Source: Escallonia rubra (lineage: Eukaryota > Streptophyta > Magnoliopsida > Escalloniales > Escalloniaceae). Taken from it: a DNA stretch of 64,000 nt. Positions 1 to 12,100 of the stretch are shown in pieces (the first letter of the stretch is position 1; each line of letters opens with the position of its first letter). The position numbers were made by a program, and so were the translations under genes. The notes beneath the pieces are model-generated. The model worked only from the letters and a program-made list of their open reading frames with translations, was not told the origin of the DNA and ran no database searches. Location of the stretch: contig JAVXUO010002717.1 of the NCBI GenBank assembly GCA_033065855.1, positions 186,001 through 250,000 on the forward strand. The letters are read 5' to 3'.

Positions 1-1525
1 CAAGAATTGTATGAACCACGTCATAGAAGCTAGACCACTCATCCTTCCTCTTCCCCTCCTCTCTATATATTTCACCTTTCACCTTTTATCATACTATCCC
101 ACAAATCATTAACCAAGTGAAGACAAGGCGTATCCGTATCACATTGTCGAAGCATGTCATAGATAGGAAAGGTAAAAGCAATTATGTAGTTGATCTTATC
201 CCACCAAACCTTGTCAAGAACCATATCCCTCACATATCTTGCCCTTCCAACATCATCCTCCTGATACGACGACCAATCCTCTCTAATCACCATGGTTTGG
301 AGACTTTGCTTCAAGAGCTTGAATCTCCTAAGCATCACAATAACACTAGCAAACCTTGTATCGGCCACCGAAAGCAATTTCATAGTAGAATACTTGTTAA
401 AGATGGCTAAACTCATGGAATGGTTCATGATGAAATTCTTGATTTGCATTACATCGCCATAAACTTCCGTGATCCAATAACATTCATCATTAGTTATTTG
501 ATTGTTATCCGCATTCTTTGCCTCACAAATGTTCTTCAAGACAAGATTTAATGTGTGCACCACACAAGGAGTCCAAAATATAGTAGGGAATAGTGCTTCT
601 ATCAATTGCCCGGCCGCCTTGCAATTGGGAGCATTGTCTGTAATTACTTGGACAACATTTCACAGCCCATGTCACTAATCACCTCCTTGAACAAAGCGGC
701 AATGAAAAATTTGTCCTTAACTTCCCCCGAACAATCCATCGCCTTAAGAAACATAGGCCCACCTTCCGTTACCTCCATGCAATTAATTATCGGCCTCCTT
801 TGCTGGTCACTCTATCCATCACTCACAAAACTCACGGCATTTTCCTTCCATGTGGCTCGAATAGGTTACAACAAATTTTGGATATTTGCCTTCTCCTTTT
901 GTAAAAGAGTTGTCTTCAACAAGTTGTAACCCGGAGGCAAATAACCCACAAGAGAGTTAGAGGCGGCAAATGCATATGAACTCACATAGTATGGATTCCG
1001 AGCTAGGTGAAATGGCAAACCCCCGGAATAGTACATCCTAGCAATCTCGGAGTGCAAGCGATCTCTTTTTGCAATATTAAAGCAATCCATGATTGGATTG
1101 CTTCCTTCTTGACTTCCACTAGCACTTCCACTTGTATCACCCTTTCGCTTCTTATGGGGAATATTGCTTTGAAAAAATTTGCTTGTTCCACCCAAAGAGC
1201 TACTTGGTGGAAAAGTCTTGGAGCACTTTGGTTTGCTTTCTCAAGCACATTATCCTCTAATTTTGCATTTGGTTGAGCTCACTAGGTGTCACTTTTTTAC
1301 ATGGTTCAATTCCCATTCCCTTAATCTTCAACAAATGAGCCCTAACCCGAGTGTACGAGCTATTAGAAGCCTTGCCACAAAGATTGCACTGCCATCTCAC
1401 ATTTCCACCCCCTTTACCATCCTTTTCAAGCCCACTCACATACTTCCACAATGGTTTTGTCTCATCATCACCCCAAGACCAGAACTAGGAGTAGCAATAC
1501 TATCTGAAGTTGACATATTTGACAT
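1..1525 (-). pseudogene. hAT-superfamily transposase (BED finger, DUF659), broken and cut by window edge
   Basis: Read on the minus strand, this starts near 1525 or 1516 (MSTSDS), gives a BED-type zinc finger (WQCNLCGK, then RVRAHLLKIKG) at 1257-1451, a spacer, and a DUF659-type region with NVVQVITDNAPNCKAAGQ and FWTPCVVHTLNL near 500-655, and runs off the window start. This order is typical of plant hAT transposases. The frame is broken repeatedly: one-base shifts near 1475, 1256 and 655, another near 75-80, and in-frame stops at 866-868 and 812-814. At 812 the expected Trp of SDGWSD has become TAG. It cannot make an intact transposase as read. It lies upstream of the first visible IPUT1-like exon, in an upstream intron or 5' flank. 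Family assignment is confident; element boundaries are not visible. Confidence 0.85.
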
Positions 1526-2230
1526 TAAAAATTAACAATGCCTGAAAGTGAAAAAGATGAAACAAAATTTTAGACATGCTTTAATTTAAGCCTTTAACAC
1601 CAAAAAAAAAAAAAAATAGTCACAAAAAAAAAATAAAAAAATAGTCACATTTCAGTTTTACCATGATGTGAGAATTGAGACTAGAAATCCAACACCTTAC
1701 AATCCACATTCTCCAAGTCATAGCAGAAAAAAAAAAAAAATTGAAAACAAAGGAAGACAGAGCTATAGCTATACCTTCGAAGAAATGCTGCCGGAGGTGA
1801 GTAGGTGGTCGCCGTTGGTAGTTGGTGGTCGCGGGTGTTCGCTGGTGTCGTGGGTGGTCGCGGCTGTTCGCTGGGTGTTGTGGGAGGTCACCGGTGTCGG
1901 GGAGGTCACCGATGTCGCGGCTGCTGCTATCTTTCTTTCTCTCTATCAGATCAGACTCGTGTGCCCTAATTTGGTTAGTAACATATTTTTATTTTATGTT
2001 TTCACCCCCACAAAAAGTTAGGTTTTATGTTTCAACCCCCGAAATTTGACCCATAAGTGTCGGATCCGCACCCGAACCGTATCCCATCCGCACCCGAAAT
2101 TCAGTAAATAAAGAAAATAAAGAGAAAATAACGGGTGCGCACCAGACACGCACCCGAGGCGCACCCGTGTCTGACGCGCACCTGACCTCGATACTTCCCC
2201 CCTTTTGAAGCACCTGTGCTTCATAGATGA
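1526..2230. other. Non-coding flank of the hAT remnant: A-rich tracts and G-rich repeats
   Basis: Poly-A runs occupy about 1600-1640 and 1725-1745. From about 1786 to 1945 the plus strand is a degenerate GGTCGC/GGTGTC repeat, and 2055-2190 is rich in GCACCCG words with an exact short inverted repeat (GAAGCAC/GTGCTTC) near 2207-2222. These could be the 5' untranslated and subterminal parts of the adjacent hAT element. No gene is supported; the plus-strand ORF over the G-rich repeat is simple repetitive translation. Confidence 0.4.
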
Positions 2231-2399
2231 TATGTATCAAGCTCATCTATGTCCTTTCTCGTCTACTCAGCTGAACTAAACTAAGCCTTTTGTCTCGAAG
2301 TACTTAGTTTGGTCTACATGTTTCGTTTTTTTTCCGTTCTCCACCATCCGAACATGTTCTTTGATGTGTTTGGAGTGATGTAGTCCTCTCTTTTTTTTA

Positions 2400-2760
2400 T
2401 TTCTGTCCATGTTATTTTCGGTGTGCTCCTTCCTCTATTTCTCCCTTCAACTTGATTTGAGTCACTTTCCTAGCTGGTACATGTAAGGCATGCCTTGGAT
2501 ATGTCCAAACCATCTCAAGTGATACTTTAACATCTTCGCCGCAATTGGTTTTCTTATGTTTCCCGTCCGTACATGCCCCCCTCATCTGCCTAAGCATTTA
2601 CCTTTGGGTTACACTTTGTGCGTGTGGTGCTTCTTAAGAACCAAACCTCCAAACCATATGTCATAGCTGGCCTTACTGCCTTCCTATAATTATTTCTTCA
2701 ATAACTTGAAGCACTGCCTTCCTAGGAACTTATATCACCCGACACACTGGAACTTTTCCA
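2400..2760 (-). pseudogene. LINE ORF2 C-terminal remnant
   Basis: On the minus strand, frame-shifted reading gives YRKAVRPAMTYGLEVWFL, then MLRQMRGACTDGKHKKTN, then LRWFGHIQG and a basic tail. This is the succession seen at the end of plant non-LTR retrotransposon ORF2 proteins, after the reverse transcriptase (compare the RPAMLYG, MLRWMCG and RWFGHVQRRP signatures known for that family). The pieces fall in different frames, so it is a dead 5'-truncated fragment. The call rests on three consecutive short matches in the right order and spacing. Confidence 0.65.
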
Positions 2761-3149
2761 CTTTATGCAACCTTCTCTTTATCTCTAAGTAACACCTTCA
2801 TTAATTTCTTTCTCCCTCTGCGATAATGATCCAAGATGCCCATAAACATCTCTAATTGCGCTGCTTGCCCAGTCATTTATGCTTCCCTCAGCCCTCTTTG
2901 CAGTCTTCATTCTCCCTGTTTTGTCTGAGTGAAGCCCCTGGATTCCAAGGTTTATCTCTTTAAGTCCAACTTCACATTCACCCATATCACTATAGTACTG
3001 TCGTACATAAATGAAGCCATGTATTCTAGTTTATGCTCTCTACTCTCTCTCTCTACACACACGCACACACACATATACATCTATCTATCTATCTATTTAT
3101 CTCTCCCATCCCCCTTTTAATATATTCTTTCATCATTTTTGTGCAACAG
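2761..3149. other. Non-coding sequence with CT/CA/TATC microsatellite before an IPUT1-like exon
   Basis: No coding signal is seen. A compound microsatellite (CT, then ACAC, then TATC units) occupies roughly 3038-3106, followed by a pyrimidine-rich stretch ending in the acceptor TGCAACAG at 3149. It is read as the 3' end of an upstream intron. Confidence 0.5.
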
Positions 3150-6100
3150 GTGATCAGGGTTTTCTGAACTCTTATTACGTTGGGTTCGCTAGTGCACATG
3201 TTTTCAACCCGAACTTACCAGAGGATGAGTTAAACTCTAGACCAGTTCCTCAAATGGAGAGACTTTCTACTCTCTATAATGCAGATGTTGGTCTTTATAT
3301 GCTCGCTAACAAGGTACTGATTAAATGGACGGTGTCCTCTGAGTGAAGATATTGATATGTCAAATCCTGTTTGTGATGCCTTGTGCTCCTAATTTTTAGC
3401 ACCTCCTTTACATACCTTAGTGAAGTACCATTCTTAAAAAGGTTTTAATTGGTTTTTTATATATTCAACTTTGATTTTCACTTTTTTCCTCCCTTTTAAA
3501 GTGTGACTGCTTATCCTAGATTCCCTTTCAACTACATTTATTGTTGCTGTCCTGTTTTTGACGCAAGTCAGCTTGGCCCCATAAAGCCTTGCTGCTGCGT
3601 GAATCTTCTTTCATCATAGAACGTCCTTCAAGGTTTATCTTCTTACGCCATCTCTATACATGTTAATTTTTTTTTTACCTCCCCTTGGCACGACTGTAAA
3701 TTTCAATCATGCCACTCTTTCTTATTGGTGTAGTTGATGGTCTTTTTTGTTTGTGCCCAATACATCTAAGTATATTTCTTCCCTGTCAATCTGCTCTGCT
3801 GCTTCTTTTCTGTTGTGAAAAGGGTGAGAACCCTGAGGAGGCATTTTTTGAGTTTTTAGATAACTTAAAACTCTGTTATAATTAATGTTCTTGCAAAATT
3901 GAAGTTATTGGAAGTATAAATTAGTTAGATTAGTCATAAACTTTCATTTGTAGAATAAAATTGCTTTAAATTCTAGCTAGGGTTGAGCACCTTTAGGCTG
4001 GTTTCGATGTTGAATAGGAAACCAAACTGATCAATAACCATTTGGAAAAAGGGAGCAAGCCTTAGTTGAATGATCTGGTTCAGCGCTTGGACGAATGAGA
4101 GGGATCAGTTTAGATGGGCTGACCAGTTCGGGCTTGAAGTCATTTTTTTGGACTTGTTTGGGCCTATTCATTGACTATTGGGCCAGTAGAAGAATTATGA
4201 CCACAGGTTATTTGCAGCGTATATTTACAACATAGAACAAAAAGTGATAAGAGAAGAAAGATGATCAAAAAAAAAAAAAAAAAAAGAAAAAAAAAAGACA
4301 AAGGAGAAAAAGAAAAATTGTTTCTACAGAAAGCACCATGAACTCATAAATAATTATATTTCATAGATTCAAAAACTAAATTAGGTCTTTACATAGTTTT
4401 GAAGTCCTAATTTACTAGTTTCACTAACTGGATCACCAAAAGAACTACAGCATCTCTAAAGCCATTTCATTAAGTTTCTAAGAGAGCATAATCCAGGATC
4501 ATTACTTACTCATCTGGAAATTGACAACTGGCAAACAACAAACAAATAGCAAGAGAAAGAAAAGAAAGAAGCAATAAGCAAAAAAGCTAAATAGAAGTAA
4601 TTAAGTGAATGAATAATGAATGAAAGCTTTCCCTTATGGAAGGCAGTAATATGTTTCACCACAAGAAAAGAAAAATCATGAAAAGGAAAATTTACTTTCA
4701 ATCTAAGTGGAGCAATAGCAGAAAGAAAGTTCACCAATCTGTAAATATTCAATCAGAAAAAGGTTTAGAAGTAGGGAAAGCAAACGAAAGAGAAGGAAAT
4801 AACAATGAAACGAACCAGACATGCACTTAACTTACCTCAGTTGATACCAACAGATGCACAACTTGCACCTGAACTACTTATATTTGATCCCATAGGATTA
4901 TCAGAAGGGAAAGTAGTTACAGAAATTTGTAAATGCAGTTTCACGAATCATAGGGTCAGTTACCTGAAAAAATGTCTTCATACTTTTCAGCCTCGTCGAT
5001 AGCTTGTCGAAGATCAATTGGGGCTTGAGGATAACGATTCAGATGTGACTGTAGGAATTGGAAACACTAAAACGTGCCTGTTACATGAGAGAGAATAGGA
5101 TTCTTGGCGATATCAACTTCCAGCACACGAATATACCAAAGGGTTTTTAGGATCTTCACAGCTCTCTACCAAATATCTTTCCACCTCTGACTTGCTCTGT
5201 ACTATCTTCAGCCTCCAAAAGCTTCTGATATTGAGCGGCCAAAGATTCTTATCCCTATCCGCCATTTTCTTTAGACTCTTGACTTATTCCTGGTTTCCAA
5301 TAGGGTTAATGAGAAAACTGTTCTTTGAACCATACACGTCTTTGCACTTGAGTCCTTGTACTATCGAATTTGACTCACAAAGCCCTGTAGTTGTGTTTTT
5401 AGTTGCAAAGTGATCCAAGTATCAACTACCATTCAAAAAGCGCAGTTAAGTGGTCATGTGCAAAGCACATGCCGTTTCTATGACCAAAATTTAGGGTAAC
5501 TTTGTAAAGGAGGAAGAAAATTGGTTGAGACTTGCACATGCAAAGCATGTGATCATCTTCTTTACTGTTTTTCTTCTCACCATTACTCACCACCGAACAC
5601 ACGACCAACAATGTGCTCTCTCTCTCTCTCTCTCTCTCTCCCCCTCTCCCTTACCCTTGCCTTAATGGTACTCTCCTGTTTGTTTCTCTTTCGACCAAGA
5701 CCGTCTCCCTTGCCACCCAATGACCCTCACCCACCCATGTTTGCCACCCCATAACTGCACCTTCAAATCAATTCCCCCACCCCAACCACGAGCAACTCCC
5801 AAGTATATCCGAATTCATTAGTACAGTCTAATCGCAAGAAACTCCAGATTTTCTTCGGGATGCAAAAATGGTTAAGGGGGCACATGATAGATCGAAGGTT
5901 CAAGGTTTGAAGGAAGTAGAAACTAGAGACGCTGCAATCTTCAGCTGTAGAGGATTTTGTGGGATGCACCAAAACGAGGTTGTTTTCTTTTGCAACTTGA
6001 AACTTCCATCTTCCATAGTTCATTTTGACAGCAACATAAATCTAGTGGGGAGTAAACCCCCATTTTTTTCCAGGCCTAGTTTAAATTTGAATCTCACAAG

Positions 6101-9100
6101 CAAAACCTAGGGTTCAATTGCCATAGCTCTAAAGTTATCAATTCTCTGCTTTAATGCCTGATTGTTGGCGACAGTTGCAATGGTTTGGTGGGCTAGTGGT
6201 GATAACCATGGCCACTGTGCTTACTTTTAGAAGTTGGGTTGTGGTTTATTTGCGATGGTTTGGTGGTGGTGGTGGAGATTGGGTTGAATTGTGGGTAGGA
6301 ATGGACGGTGGTGAAGTAGTTTCTGAATGGTGGTAGTGTTTGGAGGTGGCGTGGCATAGGGTGATGCTCCTTGGTACGGCGGTGAAGAGGAAAAAAAAAG
6401 AAAGCTACAAGACATGAATCAAGAGAAATTTGGAGAGAAAATTACAAGTTGAAAAGGTTGATTCGTGCCCCCCGGAACCAGTGGCACGATGCGATGGGTT
6501 TCACGGCACGCAACCCCCAGGATTAGTCTATAGTATTATCCCTGTTTGCACGCACTTGCAACAGGGACTCTGGAACGATTTTCTTGACTTTCCTCTTCCA
6601 CAACTCACACAATATCAAAATATGTGTACTAAAATTATGAAAGGTGTATGAGAGAATTTTGGGGCAAGTGTACATGTGCTTTGGTTTTGTAAAGCAATTT
6701 TTTTGGTGTGTGTTTAAGTAATGGCCGAGTGGCCTTTTATAGAGGAAAGTGGAGATAAAATCTTGGAGGCTAAGTAAATCTCAAGAGATAAGGGAGATGA
6801 TAATTGTCAACAAAAGAAGCTGTCAGGAGATGAATTAGAAACAAGGAAATGTATCTCCATTTTTTCAACAAAAGAGTTAACAAGTGTGAGAGGGGGGCCA
6901 CTTGCATGTGCTTTGGAACACATATTCATTGAATACAACAATCCCCCACATGTATCAAAACACAGACTCAATAAAGGAAGAGGAAACGAACGATTATGCA
7001 TCGGAGAGTTATCACGTGGATTGAACCTTTCCTAGGATAAATGAGTAGGAACTCACTAAAATACAATGGTAGAGTGAGTACTCTTTTAACCAGATTGCAC
7101 GATGTGAATTACGCTTACTCACCGCCTATATAATATCTCTAGTCAGGGTTGTTCTCGCCGGTTGACGCTAAATGGCCATGCGTCGTGCCTGTATTTTCTT
7201 GTGTGCTCTAGCAACATAACCAAGTCCCATAGAGGCGGCTCAACCTCACACACATATAGGTGGTATCCATCAGTGAATATGCTGCAGCTGAACACCCCAT
7301 CTCAATAATTAGGGACTACGGACCCATTAAGAGCTATATGCTCATCCTCATACACTGCAGCGGTCACTGTCATTTATCCTAGGAAGGTTCAATCCACGTG
7401 ATATCTCGCCAATGCATAATCTTTCGTTTCCTCTTCCTTTATTGAGTTTGTGTTTTGAAACATGTGGGGGATTGCTGTATTCAATGAATATGTGTTCCAA
7501 AACACATGCAAGTGGGCCCCTCTCTCACACTTGTTGACTCTTTTGTTGAAAAAATGGAGATACATCTCTTTGTTTCTAATTCATCTCCTGACAGCTTCTT
7601 TTGTTGACAATTATCATCTCCCTTATCTCTTTAAATTTACTTAGCCTCCACGATTTTATCTCCACTTTCCTGTATAAAAGGCCACTCGGCCATTACTTAA
7701 ACACACACCAAAAAAATTGCTTTGCAAAACCAAAGCACATATACACTTGCCCCAAAATTCTCTCATACACCTTTCATAATTTAGTACACATATTTTGATA
7801 TTGTGTGAGTTGTGGAAGAGGAAAGTCAAGAGGGTCGTTCCAAAGTCCCTGTTGCAAGTGCGTGCAAACATGGATGTCATAGTCTTTTAAGTAATTAGGT
7901 ATGGATGGCTTGGCTCAATTAGAATTTGGAGTAGTTTCTTGCCTTATCAGCTGAAACAGAAGTTGTGCCCTTGATTTAAGGTCATATGCATTGCACATGA
8001 CTACTTATCAGGGCTTTTCGGATGCAAGTTACTTCACTTTGCAATTGAAAGTCTTATTACAGGGTTTATAGTCGAAGTGGAAATAATAAGTATTCGAGTG
8101 CATAAACTTGTATAAAGAAAGGAAATGTTTTTCCATTAACCCTTTCTAGTATTCCCCTGCTCAAGGTGCTCAAGCAAGTAAATCAAGTTATCCTTCACCT
8201 CAGCAATGATCTCTTTAACCACCCTACTTTCATTTCACTTGACGTAAGCTAAATTTAACATAATTAAATTTGTGACGAGGGTTTAAGACAACCACAATGT
8301 AAACCAACCAATTTAACTTGACTACATCTCAAACTTCTTCAGCATGTTGTGTGCCATGGATTACAAGATATGATCATCACTTTTGCACCATTGGACCAAA
8401 TTTAGTCCACGGTTGTAATTTCATCAAATTGGCACATGAACTAACATAAAGGACCAGGAACGTGCAAGGTCACGTCGTAGAAGATTTTCAGAAATTGAAC
8501 AAACGCCCTAGCATTTTTTATATCTTCCACCGGAGGAGGCCGCATAATGTGTTCTACCTCTCCCACCATATTCAGCATCCGCTTCACAACTCAAAGAGAC
8601 TGAAAAGTACTTAACCGAAGCCCGAGTCATTTTTCTATGGTCTTTCAAAAGCTTTTTTGAACTTTTGGGCAGCTTCCAACATCAAGTACGTTGACATCCA
8701 CCTAGTTCGTATATCTAGGGCCACGAGTCTTAGTTTTAATCTTCTCCTTATCGACACACTTCAAGAAACTTAAAAGCCTAGGAGGAGAACACCTCACATC
8801 CATTACTGCATTTGGAATCTTAACCTTATACAATTGGACTTATTTCATACCTTCACTAACAATATCGTGCATCTAAGCATCTTCCATGATAGTACTCTTC
8901 CAGCTACTATTTTTACTCTTTAGGTATGAAATACTACCATGATTAGAACTAGTATTATAGACCCTTACAGTTAGAATACCATCAATCTTCCAATTAAATG
9001 AGCGAGTCTCAATAACTTTTCCAATTGTTTTACCCTTCTGAATTTCGTTGTGAGAAAAGGTTCTGATCTTTTCTTTTGGCAAGTATCAGTCAGATTCTAA

Positions 9101-12100
9101 CCAATGCATCGTAAGGCACATATAGTTGAGGTTCTCTAGCGAAGTCCAAGTGTAACTACTGAGACAAGCACTTTAAGTTTTCAACAACTTCTTAAACATT
9201 TCTTGAAATTTTGGTTCCATGACTCTACAGAACTTCAAACCCCGTGTCTTCCACAAGATTAAAAGGTAACTCATCAGTAATTATCATCTCAGCAAGTGCT
9301 AGTCTACAATCCTCAAGACTGTAAGAAATAGCTTTTAGCTCACTCACATCACTCTTTTGCCTTTTTGGCTCAAACCTAATTTGCTACATACAATTACCAG
9401 ATGACTTTTAATGATATTTCTTGCACCTATACCTTATATGGCTGCACAAAGTACTAGTATCTGCACAAAGTACTAGTATCATGTCCCTTACTGTAGTTAT
9501 AGCTGTTACAACAACTACAAACCACTAGTTTTGGATCGTTAATTGGTTTAGGCCGTTTAGCCCTTTTACTTTCTCAAAGTGATCCCAAAGCTCAGATGAC
9601 TCTCTATTGTTTGTCTCTCTTTTGAGGCTTAGGAGGAAGTGACGAGGGATTAACGTTGGGATTGGTAGTAGCACTTCCGGCTGCACGAGAGGGTACTGAA
9701 TCATTAGCCATCCAACGCCAAGGAAGATTGATTTAAGGTAAAAACATATAAGACCAAACAATAAGATAAAACTTTGAAAATTACCAATTAAAGTGTTTTA
9801 CATGGATAAAAGATGTCAGAAGAAGAAGAGAGCAGATTAAAAAGCTTTTTAAAATACTCAAACACAAACTCCCCTGCTTCTGCTCTAAACCTCTGGTTTA
9901 CGTATCATAGGTCCTTGTGACATAGGAATCTTGCTATTCTTCTTGTGTGAAGTCATTAGCAAGACACATAAAATTTAGGACGCTCTTGCAGGCAAAATAA
10001 TATTGAAGGAGGAAAGTTCAGGTAATATAAGAGATAACAATTAAAAGAAGAAGAAAATAACAAAAAGATACGACATGAGAAAAAAGACTGTCACTGGACA
10101 ACGCTTTCTCCACATTATTTTTGTCCAATGTTTTAGATGAGTATGGTCAACACTCTGACCTAACTAAGAAGTAAACTTCTCTTTCTTTTGGGTGCTCCTT
10201 ACCACTCTTGCACTCCCATCTTATGCTGAAAAGTATGAAATGGCATTGTCTTCTTTGACTTCTTAGGAAGCGAGACCAAAATTCTCTCACTTATCTTGTA
10301 GTACAGAATTGCCTGGGCCTTAGTTTTGGAGATGGATGAACAGCACATGAAACTGAATGGTGATCTTCTGAGCTGTTGATGGACCGCTTCCACATCCATG
10401 GAAATTAGATACTCCACATCAGCAGCCAAAAAGCCTGTGAGAATGGTTTGACTTATGGTGGTGGATGTGGGCTGAATAGAACACAATATACTGGACCAAT
10501 CTGATTTTCTTTTGCGCCGCTTGCCTGTAAAATAAGAGATAATTGTAATTGATTTGGTGCTTTTACTGTGGGGCAGCTCATTGGGCTAGTAGCAAATAGG
10601 GGGCCTGCAACTTATGTTCAATCTACTCTATGCAATTATATAAAATTTTGGAATCCTACTTAATATTTCAAAATCGTTGAACATATGATGATGGGATGCT
10701 GCGTTAGTGATGTATCTTTTCTCTAGTTCAATACTTAGTTGCATGGAGCGGGAGTGGGAGCTTGGGCGGGGGCGGGGGAGGGGGAGCACGAGAAGAATCC
10801 AATTTGGAGCAGCTTTGTTAAATAAATATTATTTTATATGCTTCGATAATTTGTATTACGTAAATTCGTTATATGCATAGAATATTCATGCACAAATGCA
10901 CAACTTTCATTTATTCTATATTATAGTGCCCAGCTGCCTTTATGGTTTCATTCAGCAAAAAATCTAATATTATGCGTGAAGTAGTTGAGCAAGCTTTTTG
11001 ACTGATAGACCAATCATATAAGAACCTGACGTTGGCACCCCACTGTCATGTTAGCATTTGACAAAAGGACTACGAAAGACCCACTCCCACATGCTCTCTG
11101 CCTCCCAGTGATGTGACCAGCCCTAGTACATTCAAGAACTAAGAACAACATGAGTTTCTCTTAGCCCAACCCCCGGTCAACTTTTCTTCCTCTCTCTGAA
11201 CACCCTAAAACTTCATTAAAGATCACCCATAACAAATATTGTGCTAACTAGAGCGAAGAATCTGAGGCTACTAAATTTTGCAATCCCAATCCACCTGGAG
11301 TCGTGCTCCCAACAAGCTCCGAAGTTGGGAGTGCAAATTTGTGGATCACAGGGAGATTCGTGGCCTATCTACGAGAATCCTGCAAATATGGTTCAACATA
11401 ATACCCTTATTAAACCGCTATGAGTTTGCCTTTAAAATGAAAAGAGGTTTGGACTTTGAGTACATGTTCTGGTCCCATCTCACCTCTGGTCCTTGATGCA
11501 CTTTGTAGTTCTGCAATTTTGATGAGGGTGGATATGACATTTTTCATGCTAGCTGACACCCTTTGCTTCTGTTTATTAATATTATTGTTACATAATGTGA
11601 TTACTTATTCTACGTCCCTAATTAGAAAGGAGTCTTGCTGCTAATTGGATATCGTTTCAAATATATTCTGATTCTTTTCTTCCATCTACACGGTAACTGC
11701 TACTAGAAAAAGCATCAGCTTGAATGCTCATACTAACCACCTTATCTTTTCATGATTAATGTGGGTGGTAATATTTGATGCCAAGGAAAGTGGGTTCGTA
11801 CCTACGTGGAGGTGCCACAAAGGCTGCAGTCCGAGTTAGCTTCCAAGTATACAAAGTGAGAGACAGTGAGGGCGGAGTAAGGGCAGAGAACAAGGCTCCC
11901 CAGACAGGCCGCGAGGGCTGGCAGTGCTGCGCAGACAAGGCGGCGACGAATAGGACCGGCAGTCGACAATCCAAGCTAGGGTCCAAGTTAGGGGTGCAGC
12001 GTCAGGGGTCCGATGTCAGAAGTCCAAATGTGTCTCTCTAGAATTCCAGAGAGAATGAGTTTTTAGAGAGTAAAAATGTCAAATGAGAGAAGTCATTAAA

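Noticed and set aside
3990-4200. Possible hAT MITE starting TAGGGTTGAGCAC near 3978
   Set aside because: Only a left-end-like word is visible; no inverted right end or target duplication found.
6720-6735. GGCCGAGTGGCC, resembling the A box of a serine tRNA gene (also in the mirrored arm near 7682)
   Set aside because: No B box or tRNA fold follows at the required distance on either arm.
10199-10486. 95-codon minus-strand ORF in the 10.8-kb intron
   Set aside because: No recognisable domain, no start context or partner exons, and composition like the surrounding intron.
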